DNA of 15,751 nucleotides from CAUZFZ01 sp963579025. GTDB taxonomy: Bacteria > Planctomycetota > Planctomycetia > Planctomycetales > Planctomycetaceae. The stretch is taken from NCBI GenBank assembly GCA_963579025.1, contig CAUZFZ010000207.1, positions 1-15,751 on the forward strand. The letters run 5' to 3'. Shown in pieces: positions 1-7,400 of the stretch. The translations under genes were made by a program, and so were the position numbers. Numbering within the stretch: the stretch's first letter is position 1; each line of letters starts with the position of its first letter. Below the pieces are notes generated by a model. The model had not been told where the DNA came from, did not search any database, and saw only the letters and a program-made list of their open reading frames with translations.

Positions 1-9
1 TCCATTTCC

Positions 10-41
10 GTTTCAATCCACGTCTGCATGACACGATCCTT
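10..41 (-). repeat. possible lone or terminal CRISPR-like repeat (weak)
   Basis: Read on the minus strand, bases 22-10 spell CGTGGATTGAAAC, which is the conserved 3' end of many type I-C CRISPR repeats. The preceding bases can form a short stem, CGTGTC and GACGTG around ATGCA, with two G-T wobbles, in the place where such repeats have their hairpin. Only one copy is visible and the window edge lies 9 bases away, so an array to the left cannot be confirmed or excluded. Chance similarity of a 13-base string is a real alternative. Confidence 0.2.
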
Positions 42-43
42 GC

Positions 44-74
44 GTCAGAACAAAGGACAATTTGTCCTCCTGAC
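44..74. repeat. compound inverted repeat
   Basis: AGGACAA (54-60) and TTGTCCT (62-68) form a perfect 7-base dyad around one central T. An outer pair, GTCAG (44-48) and CTGAC (70-74), extends it across an unequal internal loop. It could be an operator or a structured transcript element. No T-run follows on either strand, so it does not look like an intrinsic terminator. No gene is visible near enough to assign a target. Confidence 0.4.
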
Positions 75-127
75 TGGCGCAAAACTCGTGCCAAAAGTCT
101 CGAAAATTGTGTGTAAGGGTGAGGGTT

Positions 128-163
128 AAAACCCCGGGCTATTCGCCTTTGACCCTCCGGGGC
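128..163 (-). terminator. candidate intrinsic terminator after the PQQ/LRR gene
   Basis: In the minus-strand transcript CCCCGG (162-157) pairs with CCGGGG (137-132) across a 19-base loop, and TTTT (131-128) follows directly. It lies about 150 bases past the stop of the PQQ/LRR gene, which suits the end of the leftward transcription unit. The loop is long and the T-run short, so the call is tentative. Confidence 0.4.
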
Positions 164-313
164 AGCAGATATGTGCAACTTCAAAGAGCGTAAGCGAGGC
201 ACTGATTCTTCGAGGCATCAATCTCTCGCTGACGCTTCGGATCATGAATCGTTCCAATGGCCGGATCTGCGCTGCGCTTGTTTCGGCCTGTGATTTTCTG
301 GTCGCTGGGTTGA

Positions 314-2566
314 TCACCGCGAGTCCGGGGAACCGGCAATCACAGTCCAGTCGGGTTTCGCGCGTCGCAGTCGCTCGACACCCGCCGGAGACATGCGCGA
401 ACCCGTCAGCGTCAGGAATGACATCTTCGGGAAAACAACCAGGTCATCGACGGCTTTGTCAGTGATTCGAGCGTCGACCAGATTCAGTTCGGTCAGTTGA
501 TTCAGTGTCGTCAGCGACTTCACTCCGGCATCGGTCACGATCGGCCCGGCGAAGCCTTCGGAGAACAGCAGCAGCAGACGTCGCAGTCCTTTCACTTCGG
601 CCAGGTGTTTCAGGCCGGCGTCTGTGATGGCCAGTCGACTGAGATCCAGATCCTGCAGGTGCGGCAGGGACGCAAGAAGCTTCAGGCCATTATCCGTCAC
701 GCTATTCCCGGTCAGGTTGAGCATCTCGAGTTCCGGCAATCGCGACAGCTCCGCGAGCCCGGCGTCCGTGACACGGATCGGTTCGAAACCCGTCTTGGCC
801 AGAGTCAGTGCCCGCAGTTCGCTCATCGATCCGATCGGCGTACACGCGGCATCGGTCACGCCCTCACAGAACTCGAGGTCTAGTGCACGCAGGTTGCGAA
901 CACCTGCCACATACTTCAATCCGGATTCGGTGATCGAGGTGCCCGCGGCGATCAGCAACGACAGGCGTTCGAACTGCTGCAAGTGCGCGAAACTGTCGTC
1001 AGTCATCTGGCGGCAGAAAGCAAGATTCAATCCCGTCAGCGATTTCACGGTGGCGAGCTGCTTCAATCCAGCTCCTGTGACACGTGAACCGGCCAGGCTG
1101 AGGACAAAAGGTGTTTTCGATTCCTGCAGCCTGTGCAGAGCCTCTGGTTCGATCGAGCCGTCTGGCAGGATCGACTTCCGCTGCAGCGTGATGATCGTCA
1201 CTGGTTGGTCGGCCGGAGCCTGCGGACCGCGGGCATACTGGTAAATCCGCTTCCGTCCTCGGTCGACGATTTGCACGGGTGGCTTCGATGTCGAGCCGCC
1301 GCGTTTCAGATCAAAGACCCACAATCCGTCCTTCTCTCGCAGGTACAGTTTCCCGTCGGAGATTACGGGGTGCGACCAACTGTCACCGCCGATTCCCGGC
1401 AGCTCAAAGGTACCCTTGAGTCGGTACTCATCCGGACTGGCTTCGATCAGCGCGATCACACCGTCCTGATAGCGGAAATACACATGCCCGTCGGCCGCGA
1501 CCACCGCGGCCGAGCCGCTTCCAGGGCCACGCAGTTTCCATTCGATGCGACCAGACTTCAGGTCGAGACACGTCGGCAGGCCGTTATTGCTGCCGTGTCC
1601 GCCATAGACGTGATCACCAATCAGCACATACCCGCCGTGATGGTTCTGAAACCGGTTTCCTTTCAGACGATAGACCTCGTGTGCTTCCACGCCCGTGCCA
1701 TCATCAGTCGGCTCCAGCCGGAGCAGCACGGCGCCCGCGTGATAGCCGTTCGCGGAGAAAACCAGATCGCCCGTGACAATTGGAGTCGGGATGTTGATCC
1801 GCCCGTTCGAGATACCGTCGTAGCTCCACAGGAAGCGTCCGGTGTTCGCCTCGAATCCGGCCAGGCCGCGACTGGTCAACTGCACGAACTGACGAATGGC
1901 GGCTCCGTGACTCACAACAATCGATGAGAACGCAGCCGTGTCGTTACCGCCCGCACCGTTGTCCGGTAACCCTGACTTCCAGGTGACTTCGCCGGTGCGT
2001 CGATCCAGAGCGGCCAGCATCGCACCGGGCCCGCCAGGAGTGCAGATGAGTCGGTCGCCATCGATCAGGGGCGATTCGCCATAGCCGCGACCTGAACTGC
2101 GGCCGCCAAAATCAGTGCCAAAATCCCGCTGCCAGACGACGGCACCGTCGTCCGCATTCAGGCAGAACAGTTCGCCGTCCGGATCCAGCGTATAAACGAG
2201 CCCCGCGTGTACAGTCGGCGTCGACATGACATTAAGGGTTGTCGAGCCAACAGGAGTCGACCACCGCTTCCGGCCCGTTTCGACATCAAAGCAGACGCAG
2301 TGGACATCACTGCCAGTCCGCCCTGTCGTGAAGACGAGTCCGTCCTCAATCACGACGCTCGAATACCCATCACCAGCGCCAGAGGCACGCCACACAAGCG
2401 CGGGAACACTGTCGGACCAGGATGCCAGCAACCCTGTTTCTGACGACACCGCGTTTCGGTCCGGGCCGCGCCATTGAGGCCAATCGTCAGATATCGCGAG
2501 CGACGGAGCCAACACACCGACGAGCAGAAGAATCCTTGAGTGACGCGTCACCACAGTATTTTGCAT
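314..2566 (-). CDS. secreted PQQ-like beta-propeller protein with C-terminal leucine-rich repeats
   Basis: The 750-residue product has a signal peptide at residues 1-25 (hydrophobic core ILLLVGVLAPSLA), so it is probably exported. The mature part opens with WPQWRGP, typical of planctomycete PQQ-like propeller proteins. Residues 55-425 carry propeller blades with strand pairs such as VYTLDPDGELFCLNADDG and repeated DxxTG/W elements (ETGRKRW, RTGEVTW, NTGRFLW, KSGRIEW). Residues 475-740 hold bacterial leucine-rich repeats of the type VTDAGLxxLxxLxxLxxLxL. This is a scaffold or binding architecture; no catalytic motif is visible, and binding of the PQQ cofactor cannot be assumed. ATG at 2566 is 4 bases from the DUF1501 stop, which suggests one transcript, though no good ribosome binding site precedes it. 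The family assignment is firm and the function unknown. Confidence 0.93.
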   Translation of the reverse strand: MQNTVVTRHSRILLLVGVLAPSLAISDDWPQWRGPDRNAVSSETGLLASWSDSVPALVWRASGAGDGYSSVVIEDGLVFTTGRTGSDVHCVCFDVETGRKRWSTPVGSTTLNVMSTPTVHAGLVYTLDPDGELFCLNADDGAVVWQRDFGTDFGGRSSGRGYGESPLIDGDRLICTPGGPGAMLAALDRRTGEVTWKSGLPDNGAGGNDTAAFSSIVVSHGAAIRQFVQLTSRGLAGFEANTGRFLWSYDGISNGRINIPTPIVTGDLVFSANGYHAGAVLLRLEPTDDGTGVEAHEVYRLKGNRFQNHHGGYVLIGDHVYGGHGSNNGLPTCLDLKSGRIEWKLRGPGSGSAAVVAADGHVYFRYQDGVIALIEASPDEYRLKGTFELPGIGGDSWSHPVISDGKLYLREKDGLWVFDLKRGGSTSKPPVQIVDRGRKRIYQYARGPQAPADQPVTIITLQRKSILPDGSIEPEALHRLQESKTPFVLSLAGSRVTGAGLKQLATVKSLTGLNLAFCRQMTDDSFAHLQQFERLSLLIAAGTSITESGLKYVAGVRNLRALDLEFCEGVTDAACTPIGSMSELRALTLAKTGFEPIRVTDAGLAELSRLPELEMLNLTGNSVTDNGLKLLASLPHLQDLDLSRLAITDAGLKHLAEVKGLRRLLLLFSEGFAGPIVTDAGVKSLTTLNQLTELNLVDARITDKAVDDLVVFPKMSFLTLTGSRMSPAGVERLRRAKPDWTVIAGSPDSR

Positions 2567-2570
2567 TCCG

Positions 2571-3986
2571 TTAGAACAGTCGCGAAATCACCTGCCCTCG
2601 GGACACCGGTAACGGTTGACCCTGGCGGTTCAGGATGTGTCTTTTCGGGTCGATCCCCATCAGATGAAACATCGTGGCCGCGATGTCCCACGGAGCGACC
2701 TCGTCTCGAACCGGGTAGGCTGCGGAACGATTCGAAGCTCCAAAGACTCGCCCGCCCGGGATACCACCACCAGCCAGCAGCAGCGAGTAGCAATCGGGCC
2801 AGTGGTCGCGCCCCGCCGCTTCGTTGATCTTAGGAGTCCGGCCGAATTCGCCCAGACAGACGACCAGCGTCGAGTCCAGTAACCCGCGTTGCCCGAGGTC
2901 GTCAAGAAACGCGGCCAGAGACAAATCAAACGGCGGCAGCATTTTTCGCAATCGGGGATAATTCTGCTTGTGAGTGTCCCACTGGTCGGCGTTGAGCTTC
3001 GACCAGTTGACTGTGATGAGCGGGACTTCCGCCTCGACCAGCCGCCGTGCGAGCAGCAGCGATTGCCCAAACTGAGTGCGTCCGTAACCATCGCGCAGTG
3101 AGTCAGATTCAGACGTGAGATTGAACGCCGCCTGCGTCTGAGCCGATCCGAGCAAACCAAACGCGCGATCGTACAGACCATTGACGCCCTGTATCTGGCG
3201 TTCATCGGTGCGTCGGGACGTGCCGTCGATGGATTCCAGCAACTGCCGCCTGGCGGCGAATCGATCCGACCCCACGCCATCCGAGAGTGAGATACCGTCG
3301 ACGTGAAACGAATCGGAGCCGGGGTCATCGGGGATCCGGAACGCGTCATATCCCGAGCCCAGGAATCCGGCGTTCTGCCCGGCCAGTGGTGGGCGCGCTC
3401 CCTGATGCATGACGGGGCCAAGCACCACGAAATCAGGCACGGGGCGACTGGTTGAGGCCAGCCTGGTGACCACCGATCCGTAAGTCGGAAAGTCGTCCGG
3501 CTGAGCGGTCGTGTTTGTCCCGGGCAGTGGATGAGGATGCCCGGTCAGAGCTGTGTAGGCCGCCGAACCATGTTCAAAATCCCGGTGCGTGACGGATCGA
3601 ACGATCGTGTATCGATCCGCCTGCTGGGCCAGTCGCGGCAACTGATCCGTGACATAAGTCCCGGGCACTTTGGTCGAGATTGGAGCAAACTCACCCCGCA
3701 GCACGGACGGTGCATCCGGCTTTGGATCCCACAGGTCCTGCTGACCTGGTCCTCCCCACAAGAAGATGACCACACACGACCGAGCCCGGCCGAACAGTCC
3801 AGCCGCGTCTGTCGCCCCAGGTCGGTCTGACGCGTCCAGCACATCGGCCAGCGTCAGCCCGAAAGCAGAAGACGAACCAACCTCAAGCAGCCGCCGCCGA
3901 CTCAGGCGGGGACGCGTTCGACGTCTATCTGTGGTTGGTTGCCTGCTCATCAGGTCAAACGATCTTCGACAACACGGACGGTTCAT
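2571..3986 (-). CDS. DUF1501 family protein (alkaline phosphatase-like fold), probably Tat-exported
   Basis: From ATG at 3986 the product has 471 residues. A twin-arginine-like segment, SRRRLLEVGSSSAFGLTLAD (29-48), begins the protein, as is usual in DUF1501. Family motifs follow: VVIFLWGGPGQQDLWDPKPD near 72-91, GEFGRTPKI near 379-387 and GRDHWPD near 392-398, then the C-terminal region with GIPGGRVFGASN. Members are related to sulfatases and alkaline phosphatases and are abundant in planctomycetes, often beside DUF1549/DUF1553 genes, but no such partner is visible here. The reaction is not established. ATG at 3986 overlaps the preceding open frame's stop as ATGA; ATG at 3950 is an equally plausible start (MSRQPTTDRRR) and TTG at 3992 a less likely one. 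None has a clear Shine-Dalgarno site. Confidence 0.93.
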   Translation of the reverse strand: MNRPCCRRSFDLMSRQPTTDRRRTRPRLSRRRLLEVGSSSAFGLTLADVLDASDRPGATDAAGLFGRARSCVVIFLWGGPGQQDLWDPKPDAPSVLRGEFAPISTKVPGTYVTDQLPRLAQQADRYTIVRSVTHRDFEHGSAAYTALTGHPHPLPGTNTTAQPDDFPTYGSVVTRLASTSRPVPDFVVLGPVMHQGARPPLAGQNAGFLGSGYDAFRIPDDPGSDSFHVDGISLSDGVGSDRFAARRQLLESIDGTSRRTDERQIQGVNGLYDRAFGLLGSAQTQAAFNLTSESDSLRDGYGRTQFGQSLLLARRLVEAEVPLITVNWSKLNADQWDTHKQNYPRLRKMLPPFDLSLAAFLDDLGQRGLLDSTLVVCLGEFGRTPKINEAAGRDHWPDCYSLLLAGGGIPGGRVFGASNRSAAYPVRDEVAPWDIAATMFHLMGIDPKRHILNRQGQPLPVSRGQVISRLF

Positions 3987-4450
3987 GGGCAAGAGAATGC
4001 CACGCGTAAAGGATAACCTTCTGCACGTCCTGCGACCTCATAGCCTGACAATGTTCCGCCGAAGACGAGTCCTACTGGGGATTTCAGTGTCGTAACACCG
4101 CAGCGGGGTACGACGCCCTGGAATTCGTCCAGGTGGGAACCGAACTCGACGACCTCGGTCTGCCGATCGAGGGGACGGGAACGCTCGCGCCGGTTCTGAA
4201 TCCGGACAAGTGAGTCGGATGCGGACTCTGCCAGACTCGCTGCTAGGCGATCAATACCACCGAGAAATCGCTGCTGAGTGAGTCGGCGATCATTATCGAA
4301 GCGGGAAATGATCGCGAAGACCGCATCATGCTGTCGGTTCGTATCTGGAGTTGCGACAGAATGAGGGCGTAACGGATCAACCGACGTCCAGGGGCGGCGG
4401 CTACCTTCCGGAATTCCTGAACTCAACAGAATCCACCGACCACTGAGCAA
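3983..4450 (-). CDS. uncertain 155-codon open frame between the nSTAND and DUF1501 genes
   Basis: This stretch stays open for 155 codons in the same frame as the giant NTPase gene, starting at TTG 4450 directly after that gene's TAG, and ends in a TGA overlapping the DUF1501 ATG. It has no ATG or GTG near its 5' end and no ribosome binding site; the only early alternatives are TTG 4450 and TTG 4426. The middle (DAVFAIISRFDNDRR to EVVEFGSHLDEFQGVVPR) has a protein-like composition and C/G-rich third positions, whereas both ends look less coding. The segment EVVEFGSHLDEFQGVVP reminds me weakly of the C-terminal beta region of GrpE-like proteins, but this is memory-based and unreliable. It could be a small operon gene, a decayed gene or untranslated spacer. 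Confidence 0.3.
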   Translation of the reverse strand: MLSGRWILLSSGIPEGSRRPWTSVDPLRPHSVATPDTNRQHDAVFAIISRFDNDRRLTQQRFLGGIDRLAASLAESASDSLVRIQNRRERSRPLDRQTEVVEFGSHLDEFQGVVPRCGVTTLKSPVGLVFGGTLSGYEVAGRAEGYPLRVAFSCP

Positions 4451-4453
4451 CTA
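4451..4453 (-). other. TAG stop of the NTPase gene, followed in frame by open sequence
   Basis: The giant gene ends CTG CAA TAG and the next codon is TTG, after which the frame stays open for 155 codons. The preceding tail (FEGSEPSTEPLQ) looks like a natural C-terminus, so true termination is the simplest reading. It is listed because the TIR gene shows the same TAG TTG junction. Confidence 0.6.
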
Positions 4454-7400
4454 TTGCAGCGGTTCAGTGGATGGCTCCGAACCCTCGAAATCGATCATGA
4501 ACTCTCGGGCGTAGGTTGATTCGGATTCGATCCAGCTCTGTCGCTCGATTGAACGCAGTTGCTCGAGGATTCCAGAGAAGTACTTACGTGCGTCCGGCAT
4601 CTTCAATTGATCAATCCAGTGACTGCGATCGTTCCATGTCGCCTGTTCGGTCCCGGTCGAGACACCGGATCCATTGGCGTTGATGAAGATCTGGAAATCG
4701 TCAATGGCCTTTTCCAGGTCGACTCCAGCCACAGCTCTTGCCAGCCCCAGAGTGTCACGGAAACTTGCATTTGTTGGATCTTCTGTGACGGCCCGGCGCC
4801 CTGCTTCGATGATTGTCTCGTCAACAGCACCGGTCAGGCATGCGCTCCAGCAGAAGTCGTTCAAGACGACGGATGAAAATCGAAATACGGGATCGATTGA
4901 TGTGACCTTGTGGACGTAGGCGATGGCCTGCTGGATTGCCCCACGCCGTGAAAGCCTGGTAAGCCACCGATCACGCTCAAACTGTTGTACCTGCCACGCC
5001 TGTTGTACAGAAGGTGCCGTGTCCTTTAATTCAAACGGGCGAAGTCTCGTGAGATAGTCCGATGGTGCCAGTTCAATCGACATGCGGTCGAACGCCACTT
5101 GCAGCAGGTCCCTGGCAGCGGAATCTCCGGCCGGGTCCTCGTCGACCAGTTTCAGGGCCTGCTGGATCAAGGAGCGGAAAATCCAGCTTTCCACGATGTC
5201 CTCGGGTTCCACGCCGAGAGAGACGCCGGTCCCGGTCTGATCCGCCGCGGTAAGGTTCTCCAGGGCCTGCCTCTTCGTGCTGTCGAGTACTTCCGCCGCA
5301 GTGAACTTGCCCGCACGATTCCCGATCAACGATCGCGCTTCTCTGACGTGCTGATCCATTTGCAGCCAGACAAGCCTGAGTTTCAATCCGGGCACGTCGC
5401 CCTTGAGTGCCTCGATCTGTTCCGCAACGGAAATCCATTTCTTCGCGACAACTGGATCCTCGGAGACCCCGGCGCGGTAGCTAACAATGACTCGGACTGT
5501 TTCCGGGGGTTGGTATGCGGGAATCAGCTTCCGAACGATTTCTATCCAGTCTCGCATCCGTTCGGCATCCTGTCTGACATATGCCTCGCGGAGAATCACC
5601 CTATTGAAAAGCTCGGCTCGAAAGTCAGTCGATTCGGCGATTCCAGGCAGAGGCTGCCAATCGATCCAGCGATTCAGGAGTGATTCAGCGGTTTTGTTTG
5701 GACCTTCGCTCTGCAGTGCCGATGCGAAGCTCTCGATCAGATAATTGCGGGCCAGGTCTTTTGCTGAATTTTCGGTACTTCGACTCGCACTGGGTATGCG
5801 CTCGATCGTGCTGATGACGTCTCGGGCGGCAGAAACGAATTTGGTGCGCACCTGCTGTCCGGCGGCGCGCGTCGCTGCCTGCCGAGCATACGTGGTGAGC
5901 CTGGCTGCGAATTGCGTGTTGAGATCCGGCATCTTGATGCCGGCCTCGACCGCGGCGGCAATCCCACGCCTGGCTCTTTCGAGTGCCGCCTGCTCCACTT
6001 CAGGAGTCCGGGCGGCGGCCACTGCGTCATCAAGCGCGTCGTCGACCTGCTGAATGAGCCGGTCTCGGCCGACCCTGTGGGCGAGACGTTCTGCCTCTTT
6101 GGCGTCGAGTTCGGGATCGGCTTTCTGAAACAGCGTCACGGCGGCATCGAAATCGCCACTGCCTGCGGACCGATTGCCCTGGGAACGCCAGAGGCCCGGC
6201 TGCAGCTTAGTGAAATCAAGGCCTGCGTTATGCGAGATCTTCTTAAGGGTCTCTTCAGCCTCGTTCGCGCCCAGATTCGCCAGGCGGTCATAGACGGACT
6301 GATGAATCCCGAGGTCTGGAAATGTCACCGGGTACTGAGTCAGGTCGCCGATTCCGACGTACCACTCGAATTCCGATGCGGTGAGATTGCGACCGCAGAG
6401 CGCCCCCAGCCGACGATCGTCGACGTCCGTTGTCTGCAGGTTGAATTCGAGCAGGCTACCGTCACTTGTGACCGCGACCCCGCGAGGACCATCTGACTGC
6501 TGGTTAATGGCGAGCAACAGCGGTCGTGATGTGGATCTGACGTGGGCGACGGGTTCGCCGAAATGCCGGGACGTCGAATCGAACGCTCGAACATCGATCG
6601 ACCAGCGTTCGGACTTTGCTTCCTGCCCGGACGTCAGAAGCCAGCGACCGCCGTTCGAGACACCCAGCGCGGTGACTGTGCGATCGGACTGCTGAAATGA
6701 ATCGTGTCGTTGGTTAATCCCATCGGTGAAGATGGTGGTCTTGAGAGAGCCGTCCACACGAGATGCGATCAGCCCCGGATAGCGTGCCGGGGTCATGAAC
6801 GGGGTCATCATCTGGCCGCTGTCGCCTGGTGCGATCAGGGTCATGAGCCGTTCTTCCACGGGTTGATTGTGATTGCCGAGGTCAAACGCCTTCAGGTGGC
6901 CATCAAGATGGCGGCAGAACAGCAGACGCCCGTCTGCTGAGAACTCCAGCTGAGTCACGCTGGACTTCGAATCCCGATCAAGGAATCCATCCGGTGAGGC
7001 GGGGTGTAACGGTGAAAAGACGTGAACCGCCAGCGATTCGTAGGCGACTGCGAGACGTCTGTCCGGACCGGAACGGAGACTCGTCATGCGAACGGATGTC
7101 GGTGGTGTGCCACTGAAGCTGCTCCTTGCGCTCCAGGTAATCTCAGCGCTGGACTCGGACCGGAATTCGCCTGTGTGCAGTTCGTATTCGATCTGGCCGT
7201 GCGTTCGTTTGCTGACAACGGCGTGCAGGTGGCTGGCATCATCGCTGAATGCGAACGAGTAGAACGCCGCATTCTCGAAACGCTTGTCATCAGCACTCGT
7301 CCATGTCCCGTGCTCTTTCAGACTGGCTTCACCATTCAGGAGACTGACGAGATGTCCGTTGGAGATGAGACACAGACGATCACCGCCTGGATTGAATCGT

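Larger units (their letters stand above)
1..313. other. non-coding stretch downstream of the leftward gene set
   Basis: No convincing coding region is visible here. A 63-codon open frame beginning with GTG at 317 overlaps the stop of the PQQ/LRR gene, but it lacks recognisable motifs and runs through the terminator-like hairpin, so I do not call it a gene. The stretch holds the CRISPR-like fragment, the compound inverted repeat and the terminator candidate listed separately. Bases 164-313 show nothing I can name. Confidence 0.5.

Noticed and set aside
126..317. 63-codon open frame overlapping the end of the PQQ/LRR gene
   Set aside because: It begins with GTG, has no recognisable motif or ribosome binding site, and runs through a terminator-like hairpin.
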